This document shows, piece after piece, positions 55,008 through 63,566 of a stretch of 64,000 bases of DNA. The stretch's first letter is position 1. Every line of letters starts with the position of its first letter. Position numbers and translations under genes: made by a program. The notes beneath the pieces were generated by a model, which saw nothing but the letters and a program-made list of their open reading frames with translations, was not told the DNA's origin and did not search any database. The stretch covers positions 4,742,001 through 4,806,000 of the forward strand of contig NZ_JAMCOS010000001.1 in the NCBI RefSeq assembly GCF_028069655.1, written 5' to 3'. The DNA comes from Acidovorax sp. NCPPB 4044 (lineage in GTDB: Bacteria > Pseudomonadota > Gammaproteobacteria > Burkholderiales > Burkholderiaceae_C).

Positions 55008-55922
55008 TCAGGCCGGGGCCGCGCCGGTGGCAGCGCCATCGCCCGGAACCTGCAGCCGCTCGCGCAGTGCGGCCGCCAGGGCCGACGCCCGGCCCGCGGG
55101 CTCGAACAGCCACATCTCGTAGAGCGGCAGCGATTCGCGCAGCCGCAGGGGCACGAGCTGCCGCTCCTGGCCGCCGAGCAATGCGGGGTGGGGCACCACG
55201 GCCAGCAGGTCGGTGTGCGCGACCATCTGCAGCATGCTCGCGAAATCCGGGCACCGGGCGGCCACCCGGGGCAACTGCAGCCGGCGGACCCGGTGCGCCT
55301 CCGACAGCACGTCCACCGGGCCGCGGGTGCTGGGCTCCACGCGGGCCCATGCCGTGCCCTCCAGCTCCGCCAGCGAGCGCGCCCGGGCGAGCGGATGGCC
55401 CCGTCGGGCATAGATCCGGGGGGCCAGCGCATAGAGCCGCTGCCGCACCGTGCCCGGATGGTCGAAGCCCCGCGGAAGCGGCGCGATCACGGCATCGAGC
55501 CGCCGCTCCAGCAGGGCCGCCAGCAGGCTCCCCTCGTCGGCGGACACCATCTCCAGCGCGCGCCGCGGCCGGCCCTCGCACCAGTGCGCATAGAGCGCCG
55601 GGCCGCACACCAGGGCGGCGGACGGCGTCACGCCGCAGCGCAGCACGCGGGCGGCGGCCGGGCCGGCCTTCGGCGCGTCCCCGGCCGCCAGCGCATCGAT
55701 GCGCTCGCTCACGGAACGCGCGGTGGCGGCCACCTGCCGCGCCAAGTCGGTCGGCACCCGCCGCCGGCCCTGCCGCTCCAGCAGCGGCGCACCGAAGCGG
55801 CCCTGCAGCGCCTGCATGCCGTGGCTGATCGCGGGCTGCGAGACACCGCACGCCCGGGCCGCTGCGGCGAAGGAGCCGTGCGCGATCACCGCCCGCAGAT
55901 ATTCGAGATGGCGCAGATACAT
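55008..55922 (-). CDS. LysR-family transcriptional regulator
   Basis: 304 residues. N-terminal HTH LRHLEYLRAVIAHGSFAAAARACGVSQPAIS, then the usual LQGRFGAPLLERQGRR linker and a periplasmic-binding-protein-like effector domain. It is divergent from the NTF2-like gene (145 bp gap), a candidate target. The effector is unknown. It ends 62 bp upstream of the leuA leader peptide. Confidence 0.93.
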   Translation of the reverse strand: MYLRHLEYLRAVIAHGSFAAAARACGVSQPAISHGMQALQGRFGAPLLERQGRRRVPTDLARQVAATARSVSERIDALAAGDAPKAGPAAARVLRCGVTPSAALVCGPALYAHWCEGRPRRALEMVSADEGSLLAALLERRLDAVIAPLPRGFDHPGTVRQRLYALAPRIYARRGHPLARARSLAELEGTAWARVEPSTRGPVDVLSEAHRVRRLQLPRVAARCPDFASMLQMVAHTDLLAVVPHPALLGGQERQLVPLRLRESLPLYEMWLFEPAGRASALAAALRERLQVPGDGAATGAAPA

Positions 55923-56067
55923 AAGCGTTGTTTATATAACGGGCCCGCCGCGGGCTTGCCAGGCCTGCACCGCTCGGGAATGCTGGGCGGCAGATGGCTG
56001 TGCGCCGTCTTCCTCTCGCTCCCCTCCCCCGCTTCTTCCTCCCCCCAAGGCACCGAAAGGCCTTCCC

Positions 56068-56493
56068 ATGCCGCAGCACCAGCCGCTCGCCACCGTCCGC
56101 ACCTATCTTTCCCACCTGCATGCGGGCGATACCGCCGGGCTGGTGGCCTGCTTCGAGGACGACGGGACCGTGCACTCCCCTTTCCTGGGCACCCTGCCGG
56201 CGCAGGCCTTCTTTCCGCGGCTCGCGCAGTCGTCTTCTGCGAGCGTGATCACGCCCATCGACCTGTTCGCATCGGCGGAGCCGGCCACCGACCTGCTCCG
56301 CGTGGCGGCCTATTTCCGTTACGACTGGACGCTGAACGACGGCCGGGAGCTGACTTTCACTTGCGTCGACGTGTTCACTTTTGCCGGCGGCAGCGACCGC
56401 ATCCTGCACATGCACATCGTCTACGACACCCACCCGCTGCGCACGCAGGTGGGCGACAAATACGCGCCCGATCCGGCCCGACCCGGCGCCTGA
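56068..56493 (+). CDS. Nuclear transport factor 2-like (SnoaL-type) protein
   Basis: 141 residues, cone-shaped NTF2 fold: VRTYLSHLHAGDTAGLVACFEDDGTVHSPFLG at the start and HMHIVYDTHPLRTQVGDKY at the end. Members include small isomerases, dehydratases and binding proteins. It is divergent from the LysR-type regulator, which may control it. Confidence 0.85.
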   Translation: MPQHQPLATVRTYLSHLHAGDTAGLVACFEDDGTVHSPFLGTLPAQAFFPRLAQSSSASVITPIDLFASAEPATDLLRVAAYFRYDWTLNDGRELTFTCVDVFTFAGGSDRILHMHIVYDTHPLRTQVGDKYAPDPARPGA

Positions 56494-56546
56494 ACGCCCC
56501 ATGGCACTGCGCCAGGAAAACCACCCGACTCGCGCTGGCAGAGAAA

Positions 56547-56599
56547 GATTTCATACAAAGAAATCTTTGTACTAGAACAGTACAATTTCGTATGAAATC
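56547..56599. promoter_or_regulatory. Nested palindromes over the MocR-type start codon
   Basis: Outer arms GATTTCATAC (56547-56556) and GTATGAAATC (56590-56599) are exact inverted repeats; inside are ACAAAGA-AA-TCTTTGT (56555-56570) and GTACT-AGAAC-AGTAC (56569-56583). The right outer arm contains the ATG of the regulator gene. The whole is AT-rich in a GC-rich setting. An autoregulatory operator is likely. Confidence 0.7.
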
Positions 56600-57926
56600 A
56601 TGGTCGATCAAAGGTGCATCGGCGGCGCAGATCGCCGCCAGCATCGAGGAAAGCCTCCGCTCCGGCGCGATGGTGCCGGGCGATGCCCTGCCGGCGGTCC
56701 GTGCGCTGGCGGACCGCCTGGGCGTGAACCCCAACACCGTGGCTGCCGCCTACGCCCGCCTGCGCGACGCCGGGCGGCTGCAGACGGATGGCCGGCGCGG
56801 CACCCGCGTCGCGGAGCCGCTGCCCTCGGCGCTGCCGGGCGGCCAGGAGATACCGGCCCTGCCCGCCGGCCTGCGCGATCTGGCGGGCGGCGATGTGGAC
56901 ACGGCGCTGCTGCCCCGCCTGCATGCCGATGCGTGGCCGGGGCTGCTCTCCGGCGAGGGCTACGGCGGGCCGGCCGAGGCGCCGGCCTGGCGCGAGGTTG
57001 CCCACGCCTGGCTGGCCCGCCAGGGACTGCCCGCAGAGGCGACGGGCGTGTATTCGGGCACGCTGGACGTGGTGGAGCGCGCGCTGCGCCTGCACGCGCG
57101 CGCGGGCGACCGCGTGGCGCTCGAAGATCCGTGCTGGCCGCCGATGGCCGCGCTGGTGCAGTCGCTGCGGCTCAGGCCCGTGCCGTTGCCGGTGGATGCC
57201 CAGGGCGCCAGGGTGCCGCCGGCCGAGGTGCTGGACGGCTGCGCCGCGATCGTGCTCACGCCGCGCGCCCACAACCCCACGGGCTGCGCGCTCTCCGAGC
57301 CGCGCTGGCGGGCGCTGCGCCGGTTGTTGCTGGCCCGCCCGCACCTGCTGTGCATCCTGGACGATTACTGGGGCCCGCTCAGCCAGGAGCCGCTGGCGCC
57401 GGCCGGCGCGCTGCCCCCGCTCTGGCTCTATGTGCTGTCGGCGGGCAAGTTCCTCGGGCCCGATCTGCGGGTGGCGCTGGCGGCCGGCCCGCCCGCGCTC
57501 ATGCAGGCGCTGCGCGCGCAGCAGGCCGCCGGGCCGCGCTGGGTCAGCCGGCTGCTGCAGGTAGTGGCGGCGGGGCTGTGGCGGAATGCGGAGGCCTCGG
57601 GCCAATTGGCCCGGGCGGGCCAGGCCTACGCGCGCCGGCGGCATGCGCTGGAGTTCGCGCTGCGCTCGCAGCCCCAGGCACAGCTGCCGCTGCCGCCGGT
57701 GGGCGGCGAGGGGCTGCACGTCTGGGTGCCGGTGGACAACGAAGCGACCGTCCTGGCTGCCCTGGCGGCCCGGGGCTGGGCGGCACAGGCGGGCGCGCCC
57801 TTTCGCATCGCGAGCGGCCCGGCCGTGCGCCTCAGCCTGGGTGGCTTGCAGGGCGATGAGGTCGGGCCGCTGGCGCGCGATCTGGCAGCGGCGCTGGCCC
57901 CGCTGCCTGGGCGCGCGGTGTTCTGA
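56592..57926 (+). CDS. MocR-type regulator (GntR HTH fused to aminotransferase fold)
   Basis: 444 residues. N-terminal GntR winged HTH (GASAAQIAASIEESLRSGAMVPGDALPAVRALADRL in parts, NPNTVAAAYARL), then a fold-type I aminotransferase domain with PLP-lysine Lys286 (VLSAGKFLGPDLR) and HNPTGCALSEPRW. MocR proteins sense PLP-linked ligands and act as dimers on their own promoter or a neighbouring one. An imperfect operator overlaps its start codon. Confidence 0.93.
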   Translation: MKSWSIKGASAAQIAASIEESLRSGAMVPGDALPAVRALADRLGVNPNTVAAAYARLRDAGRLQTDGRRGTRVAEPLPSALPGGQEIPALPAGLRDLAGGDVDTALLPRLHADAWPGLLSGEGYGGPAEAPAWREVAHAWLARQGLPAEATGVYSGTLDVVERALRLHARAGDRVALEDPCWPPMAALVQSLRLRPVPLPVDAQGARVPPAEVLDGCAAIVLTPRAHNPTGCALSEPRWRALRRLLLARPHLLCILDDYWGPLSQEPLAPAGALPPLWLYVLSAGKFLGPDLRVALAAGPPALMQALRAQQAAGPRWVSRLLQVVAAGLWRNAEASGQLARAGQAYARRRHALEFALRSQPQAQLPLPPVGGEGLHVWVPVDNEATVLAALAARGWAAQAGAPFRIASGPAVRLSLGGLQGDEVGPLARDLAAALAPLPGRAVF

Positions 57927-58093
57927 CGCGTCGGCGGGCATGACGGCGGGGCCTTGTCCGAAAGGCGCCACACGCTCCACAGTGTCGTAACAAAACACTA
58001 CGATGCGGGTTTTTGGGCGGGGCCTGGCTCTTCCGCATCCGTGGAGGAGCCTCCCCGCTCCCCGGCCCGATCCGCCATTCAAGGAGCGCTTCC
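57927..58093. other. Intergenic region upstream of the ABC binding protein
   Basis: 167 bp. It includes AGTGTCGTAACAAAACACTACGA in two parts (AGTGT..ACACT and TCGTA..TACGA, interleaved inverted repeats) at about 57981-58003. It may be a regulator site for the ABC-type gene. Confidence 0.4.
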
Positions 58094-59227
58094 ATGCATC
58101 GCCGAGTCTTCACACAGGGGCTGGCCGCCTCGCTCACCCTGCCGTGGTCGCTGCGCGCCGCGCAGGCCGCCGGTCCGGTCACCGTGGGCATGGTGGTGCC
58201 GCTCACGGGGGGCACCGCCGCCGAGGTGGGCAAGCAGGTGGCCCTCGGGGTCGAGACCTATTTCGCGGAGGTCCACCGCGGCGATGTGCGGCTGGTGCTG
58301 GAAGACGACGAGTTCAAGCCCGAAAAGACCGTGGCCGGCGCGCGCAAGCTGCTGGCGGCCAAGCCCGCGGCGCTGATCTCCTTCGCCACCAGCAACACGC
58401 AGGCGCTCATCGAGGCAAAGATCCCGCAGGAATCGGGGGTGCCGCTGTTCCCCACCCGGTCCGGCTCGCAGGTGATCCGCGAGCCCGTGAATCCCTTCGT
58501 GTTCCACGTGCGTGCCGGGTATTCCACCGAGATCGTCAAGATCGTGGCGCAGATGGCGGGCGCCATCGGCATCACCAAATTCGCGGCGCTCTACCAGGAC
58601 GACGCCTATGGCAAGACGGGCCTGGCCGCGCTGCAGGCGGCGCTGGAGCAGCGCAAGCTCAAGCTTGCCGCCTCCGCGCCCTACGACCGCACCACGTCGG
58701 ACATCCAGCCTGCGCTGGCCACGCTGCGCGGCGTGGATGCGCAGGTGATCGTGATGGTGGCGGGCCACAAGGCGGCCAGCGCCTTCGTGCAGGCCTACGG
58801 CAGCGCGGGCGGGCATGCCCAGCTGGTGGGCATCTCCGACCTGGATCCGGCCAAGCTGGTGCAGGAAGTGGGTGCCGAGCGCGCCCGGGGCGTGAGCCTC
58901 ACGCAGGTGTTTCCGTCGCTGTCGAGCCAGTCCATCCCGGTGGTGCGCGAGTTCCACCAGCTCATGGTCGCGGCGAAAAAGCCCGAAAGCGTCTCCTCGC
59001 TCGCGACCTTCGAGGGCTTCCTCGTCGCCAAGGCCATCGGCCAGGGCCTGAAGGCCGCCGGGGGCGGCGGTGCGGCGGTGGACGGCCGCGCGCTGGCCGA
59101 CGTGCTCAACCGCACGCCGCGCTGGGACCTGGGTGGCTTCGACCTCTCGTTCCAGAACGGCCGCCGCGAGGGGAGCCTGTTCACCGAAATCGCGATCATC
59201 GACGGCAGCGGGCGCGCCCGCTATTGA
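58094..59227 (+). CDS. ABC transporter substrate-binding protein, branched-chain amino-acid (LivK-like) type
   Basis: 377 residues. Twin-basic-like Sec signal (MHRRVFTQGLAASLTLPWSLRAAQAA). Type I periplasmic-binding fold with VTVGMVVPLTGGTAAEVGKQVALGVETYF and ALYQDDAYGKTGLAAL, as in LivJ/LivK and aliphatic-amide binding proteins. No permease or ATPase genes adjoin it, so it is an orphan binding protein. AAGGAGCG precedes the start. Confidence 0.9.
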   Translation: MHRRVFTQGLAASLTLPWSLRAAQAAGPVTVGMVVPLTGGTAAEVGKQVALGVETYFAEVHRGDVRLVLEDDEFKPEKTVAGARKLLAAKPAALISFATSNTQALIEAKIPQESGVPLFPTRSGSQVIREPVNPFVFHVRAGYSTEIVKIVAQMAGAIGITKFAALYQDDAYGKTGLAALQAALEQRKLKLAASAPYDRTTSDIQPALATLRGVDAQVIVMVAGHKAASAFVQAYGSAGGHAQLVGISDLDPAKLVQEVGAERARGVSLTQVFPSLSSQSIPVVREFHQLMVAAKKPESVSSLATFEGFLVAKAIGQGLKAAGGGGAAVDGRALADVLNRTPRWDLGGFDLSFQNGRREGSLFTEIAIIDGSGRARY

Positions 59228-59332
59228 CGGCGCGGAGGCGGTTGGGTGCGGTGAACGGCAGCGCTGCGCCGGCCGGCTGCACCCTCTCGTGCCGTTCGGG
59301 CCCGATGTGCCTGCGTGCCTGGCGTGCCGGGC

Positions 59333-60061
59333 TCAGGCCTGCCGCGCCAGCGCAGCGCCGCCGGGCAGCGGGCGGTCCGGCGCGGTACCGCACGCGGCCG
59401 GACCCGGTGGCTGCGCCATTCCCGGCAACGGCAGGCTGTGCGCCGCGTGCTGGGCCAGCAGCTTGTCCATTCCCTTGCGGGCGCAGCGCTGCAGCGCGCT
59501 GAGCAGCGCATGGCCGGGGTCCGCGATGCGGAAGCGGGTGCGCAGGTCCTGCTGGATGCGGCCCAGCAGCGCGGCGGCCATTTCGGCATCGGCGAGCGCC
59601 CGGTGGGCGCGCTCCGCGCGCGGCAGGCCCAGGTGGGCCACGATGCGCCCGAGCTGGTGGCTGGCGGCTTCCGGGTACATGCGCCGTGACAGCAGCACGG
59701 TGCAGGCGAACGCGTGCGGCGCGGGCAGGCCGGCGAGTGCCAGTTCGGCCGCCCAGAAGCGGCTGTCGAACGAGGCGTTGTGGGCCACCATGGGCGCGCT
59801 GCCCACGAAGCGCGCGGCCTCGCGCATCACCGCATCGGCGGGCGGGGCCGTCTCCAGCATGGCCGGCGTGATGCCGGTGAGCTGGGTGATGAAGGGCGGG
59901 ATCCAGGCACCGGTCTTCATGAGGCTCTGGAACCGGTCCACCGCGCGGCCGTCGCGGTCCACGAGCACGATCGCCACCTCGGTGGCCCGCGCGCCCTGGC
60001 CCGGCGACATGCCGGTGGTTTCGAAGTCGATGACGGCGATGGGCTGCGCAGGGGTGGACAT
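59333..60061 (-). CDS. DnaQ-like 3'-5' exonuclease (DEDDh)
   Basis: 242 residues. ExoI IDFETTG (Asp12, Glu14), ExoII HNASFDSRF (Asp) and ExoIII RAHRALADAEMAAALL (His and Asp) make a complete DEDDh site, as in the PolC-type or epsilon-like exonucleases. It is followed by a ~70-residue tail. It may proofread or process DNA or RNA ends; it is not the dnaQ of Pol III by context. ATG 60061 is chosen over a longer form. Confidence 0.88.
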   Translation of the reverse strand: MSTPAQPIAVIDFETTGMSPGQGARATEVAIVLVDRDGRAVDRFQSLMKTGAWIPPFITQLTGITPAMLETAPPADAVMREAARFVGSAPMVAHNASFDSRFWAAELALAGLPAPHAFACTVLLSRRMYPEAASHQLGRIVAHLGLPRAERAHRALADAEMAAALLGRIQQDLRTRFRIADPGHALLSALQRCARKGMDKLLAQHAAHSLPLPGMAQPPGPAACGTAPDRPLPGGAALARQA

Positions 60062-60141
60062 GCCGCCATTGTCGCCCCCAGGCTCCGCGTGGGGCCCGGT
60101 TCCCGCCTTGCCGTCCACGGCAGTGCGGGAATGGTTCCTGG

Positions 60142-60202
60142 ATGCTATTAAATAAATAGCAAACTATTCAATGAAATCGGCGGCATGGAGCACTTTTTGC
60201 TC
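60142..60202. repeat. Dispersed intergenic repeat, copy 5
   Basis: TGCTATT AAATA AATAGCA is a perfect hairpin, then the ATAGCAAACTATTCAATG core, AAAT, CGGCGGCATGGAGCA, CTTTT, TGCTCC (GGAGCA-CTTTT-TGCTCC hairpin). It is next to the exonuclease start region. Confidence 0.82.
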
Positions 60203-60244
60203 CAAGGTGCGTGCCATGGGGGCGGAGGCGGGCGCCTCCGCAGA

Positions 60245-60448
60245 TCACCCGCCGCGCTGCCCGCCCTGGCTGCTGCCGGCCTGGCCCTGGCGCGACTGCA
60301 CCTGGTTGCCGCTGCCGATGTGGGCATCGCGGTCGTGGCGGCTCTGCGGTGTGCGCTGGCCTTCGTTCTTCTGGGTGGGCTCCTGCTGGCCCTGGCGGTT
60401 GTGGTCGTTCTCGACCTTGCCCGTGCCGGGCTGTTGCTTGTCGGACAT
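60245..60448 (-). CDS. Small hydrophilic Gln/Gly-rich protein
   Basis: 67 residues, no hydrophobic segment, extremely rich in Gln, Gly, Asn, Ser and Arg (MSDKQQPGTGKVENDHNR... SSQGGQRGG). It is preceded on the minus strand by CAGGAGACACGCC as a ribosome binding site. Probably intrinsically disordered; no family recognised with certainty. It lies between repeat copy 5 and the PPOX-type gene. Confidence 0.6.
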   Translation of the reverse strand: MSDKQQPGTGKVENDHNRQGQQEPTQKNEGQRTPQSRHDRDAHIGSGNQVQSRQGQAGSSQGGQRGG

Positions 60449-60521
60449 GGCGTGTCTCCTGCTGAAGGGTGAGGAAGGAAAAGGGCCGGGCGCGCCGGCC
60501 TTCCGGAAGCGGGTTGCGCGG

Positions 60522-61022
60522 TCAGGACAGCGAGAGTTCCTTGTGCTCGCCCATGCCCTGCGGCGGCGTACCCGTGACCGCCGCCTTGGCGATCTTGAAG
60601 AGCTGGGTCATCTTGCTTTCCTTCACGTCCCAGTACTCGGCGTGCTGGATGCGGATCGCGAGCAGCGCGAGGTTCGGGTCGTCGATGCCCTGCGGGAACC
60701 AGGCCTTGGCGGCGGGCGACCAGAGCGCTTCCTTGCGGGCCTTGTCCTCGATGAAGCCGGCCGTGCCGGAGAGCGAGACGTAGCTGTCCTTCTCGGGGTT
60801 GGCGTAGGTCACGTTGACCTGCGCGTCGGACTTGAGCCGCTGCGCGAGTTCGCCGTCGTGCGGGATGAAGAAGTACAGCTCGGAGTGCTCGTCGAGGTCC
60901 TTGTTCTGCGTCGTCAGCGGGTGCGCATGCAGCTGCCCGGTGGCCGAGCGGTGCGTGAGCATGCCGAAGCGGATGTCCTTGATCAGCTTCCAGAGCGTGG
61001 TGTGGGGGGAATCCTGGGTCAT
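60522..61022 (-). CDS. Pyridoxamine 5'-phosphate oxidase family (general stress protein 26-like)
   Basis: 166 residues, split-barrel FMN-binding fold. TTLWKLIKDIRFGMLTHRSATGQLHAHPLTTQ, the NVTYANPEKDSYVSLSGTAGFIED stretch and YWDVKESKMTQLFKIAKAAVTG belong to the general stress protein 26/PPOX-like family. It binds flavin or F420-like cofactors; in vivo role in stress is suggested for relatives. It ends 74 bp from the small Gln-rich gene's start. Confidence 0.92.
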   Translation of the reverse strand: MTQDSPHTTLWKLIKDIRFGMLTHRSATGQLHAHPLTTQNKDLDEHSELYFFIPHDGELAQRLKSDAQVNVTYANPEKDSYVSLSGTAGFIEDKARKEALWSPAAKAWFPQGIDDPNLALLAIRIQHAEYWDVKESKMTQLFKIAKAAVTGTPPQGMGEHKELSLS

Positions 61023-61225
61023 GGGGGGAGCCTCCGGTAGGGGGTGTGCGGGGCCGGAGCGCTGCGGCGCCGGATGGGAAAGCCCACTGTAGGCCGCGCC
61101 CCGCGCCGCGCGGGTCGGCCCGGCCCGCGCAGCCCTGTCGGGTCCGTCCGACACGACCGCACCGCACCGCACCGCCACCGTGCGCTGCCCGGCCCTGCTG
61201 CGGGGCTGCCGCGGTCTGCGCCCCG
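61023..61225. other. Intergenic region between dinG and the PPOX-type gene
   Basis: 203 bp, very GC-rich. It includes short CACCG repeats around 61150-61185 (ACCGCACCGCACCGCACCGC). I see no gene or clear promoter. Confidence 0.5.
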
Positions 61226-63463
61226 CTATCCCGCCGCGCGCCGCTGCAGCGTGAACGGCGGCAGGCCCTTGAGCAGCCGCTGCCCGTAGGACGTGCGCAC
61301 GAGGCGCTTGTCGTAGCAGTAGACGTGGGCGCGGTCCTCCTCGGTGCGGATCGCGCGGCCCACCCATTGCGCGAGCCGGATGGCCGTGGCCGGCACCACC
61401 AGTTCGCTGAACGGATCGCGCCCCGCGCTGCGCAGCCATTCGGCGCGTGCCTCGCCCACGGGGTCGTCCGGCGGCGCGAATGGCAGCTTGGTGATGAAGA
61501 GCGATTCGCAGAGCGCGCCCGGCAGGTCCAGCCCCTCGCCGAACGACTGCATGCCGAAGATGATGGAGGGCTCGCCCCCCGCCACGCGCTCGCGGTGCCG
61601 CGCGAGCAGCTGCGTGCGCGGCATCTGCGTCTGCACCAGCACGGCGCTGCGCATGGCGGTGGGCAGCGCATCCACGGCCTGGCGCATCTGGTCGCGCGAG
61701 GTGAAGAGCACCAGCGCGCCGGCCTCCACCATGGCGAGGTCGCTCAGCAGCGCATCCACCATCTCGGCCGTGAAATCGGCCGCCTGGCGCGGATCGGCAT
61801 GCGTCTCGGAGGCGATGAAGGTGCCCTGCAGCGCGTAGTCGAAGGGGCTGGGCACCTCCAGCGTGGTCACGGCCGCGTCGCCGTGCAGGCCCGCCTCGCG
61901 CAGGAAGAAGTCGAACTGCCCGCAGCTCGTGAGCGTGGCGGAGGTGAGCACCGCGCCGCGCACGGCCGACCAGAGGTGGTTGCGCAGCGTGTTGCCGGGC
62001 AGCACCGGGCTGGCATGCGCCTTGACCACGATGAAGTCGCCGTCCACGGCCAGCGTGAACCACTTGGCCGCGGGCACGGCGCCCTCGGGCGTGTCCTGCA
62101 GCAGGAGCTGCGCCGTGTCGTGCACGCCCTCGAGCCGCGGCGCGAGCGCGCCGATCTGCGCGTAGAGCGTGGACAGGCGCCGTGCCTCGTCGGGCTTGTC
62201 GCGGATCTCCGCGCGCAGCGCCTTGGCGATGGCGCGCAGCGCGTCGAGAAAGCCCGCCGCGTGGTGCGCGACCTGGCCGAAGGGCTCCACCAGCGCGTCC
62301 GGCAGCGCGCCGCCGGCCACGCGTGCGCGCGTGGGCATGCCGGCCGCGGGCGTGCGGGCCGCGGTGCCGCCGGCCGCCGCGCCGCTGCGCGCGCCGCCCC
62401 AGGCGGGCCGGGGCGAGCGGAGTTCGTCGCCGTACACGTCCATCACGGTGCGCGCGGCATCCTGCAGCGCGGCGCGCAGGCGGGCGGAGTGGTTGGGCAC
62501 GTCGGCCACCTCCTCCACTTCCACCAGCGTGCCGATGCGCAGCGCCCGGCTCGCGAGCTTGTCGATCCAGGTGAGGCGGCTCAGGTCGGCCTCGCAGGAG
62601 AACTGGTCGAGCGCGGTGGCGGGCAGGTGGTGGGCCTCGTCGATCACGAGCAGGCAGTTGTCCAGCTCGGGCAGCAGGCGCGCGCCGAGCGAGGACAGCA
62701 GCAGGTCGTGGTTGGCCACGATCACCTGCGCGGCCACCAGCGCCTTGCGCCGGTCGTAGTAGGTGCACTGGCTGAAGGCCGGGCAGTGCTTGCCGGTGCA
62801 CGAGCTGGCCTCGGCCGCCACGGGGCTCCAGACCTCGGGCTCGGGCGGCGATTCGAGCGTGTCGCGGTCGCCGTCCCAGGCGCCGCGCGCGAGCACGTCG
62901 GCCATGGTGGCGTAGAACTTCATGCGCGCCTCGGTCTCGTGGCGCGGGCGGGCCGCGCGGGCGGCGGCTTCCTCTTCGGCGAACAGGTCGTCCTCCAGGC
63001 CGCCGTCGCCGGCCTCGCCCGTGCCGGCCAGGCGCTCGAGCTTGAGCTTGCACACATAGCGCCCGCGCCCCTTGGCCAGCGCGAACTGGAAGGGCTGCGG
63101 CATGCGCGCGGCGAGCGCCGGCAGGTCCTTGTGGACGAGCTGCTCCTGCAGCGCCACCGTGGCGGTGGAGATCAGCACGCGGGTGCCGCGCGAGAGCGCC
63201 ATGGCGATCGCCGGCACGCTGTACGCGAGCGACTTGCCCACCCCCGTGCCGGCCTGCACCACGGCGATGGCGCGCTCGGGGGCGGGGGGCGCGCCGTCAT
63301 CGCCGTCCGGCGCCTCCACCTTGCCGAGCTGCGCGTGCGCGAAGGTGTGCGCCACCTGCTCGGCCATGCGCCGCTGCCCGCCGCGGCTGCGAAAACCATC
63401 GGTGGCCTGCACCACCGCATCGAAAGACTGCAGGGCCTGGGCGGCCCAATCCTGTTGAGACAT
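61226..63463 (-). CDS. dinG: ATP-dependent DNA helicase DinG family (XPD-like)
   Basis: 745 residues. Walker A VVQAGTGVGKSLAY, four cysteines around YVCKLKLERL and SSCTGKHCPAFSQCTYYDRR for a [4Fe-4S] cluster, DEAH box LVIDEAHHLP, and helicase C-terminal GMQSFGEGLDLPGALC and QWVGRAIRTEEDRA. It unwinds DNA-RNA and forked DNA with 5'-3' polarity and helps resolve R-loops and replication blocks. It is divergent from the next gene with 103 bp between. Confidence 0.95.
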   Translation of the reverse strand: MSQQDWAAQALQSFDAVVQATDGFRSRGGQRRMAEQVAHTFAHAQLGKVEAPDGDDGAPPAPERAIAVVQAGTGVGKSLAYSVPAIAMALSRGTRVLISTATVALQEQLVHKDLPALAARMPQPFQFALAKGRGRYVCKLKLERLAGTGEAGDGGLEDDLFAEEEAAARAARPRHETEARMKFYATMADVLARGAWDGDRDTLESPPEPEVWSPVAAEASSCTGKHCPAFSQCTYYDRRKALVAAQVIVANHDLLLSSLGARLLPELDNCLLVIDEAHHLPATALDQFSCEADLSRLTWIDKLASRALRIGTLVEVEEVADVPNHSARLRAALQDAARTVMDVYGDELRSPRPAWGGARSGAAAGGTAARTPAAGMPTRARVAGGALPDALVEPFGQVAHHAAGFLDALRAIAKALRAEIRDKPDEARRLSTLYAQIGALAPRLEGVHDTAQLLLQDTPEGAVPAAKWFTLAVDGDFIVVKAHASPVLPGNTLRNHLWSAVRGAVLTSATLTSCGQFDFFLREAGLHGDAAVTTLEVPSPFDYALQGTFIASETHADPRQAADFTAEMVDALLSDLAMVEAGALVLFTSRDQMRQAVDALPTAMRSAVLVQTQMPRTQLLARHRERVAGGEPSIIFGMQSFGEGLDLPGALCESLFITKLPFAPPDDPVGEARAEWLRSAGRDPFSELVVPATAIRLAQWVGRAIRTEEDRAHVYCYDKRLVRTSYGQRLLKGLPPFTLQRRAAG

Positions 63464-63566
63464 ACAGTGGTAGTGTGGCACGGTTGACCCCATTGCGAAC
63501 CCGGCCATGGGCTCGGGCAGAATGAATCGGGCTTTCTTCCCTCCACGTTTTTTGCGGGTCCACCCC

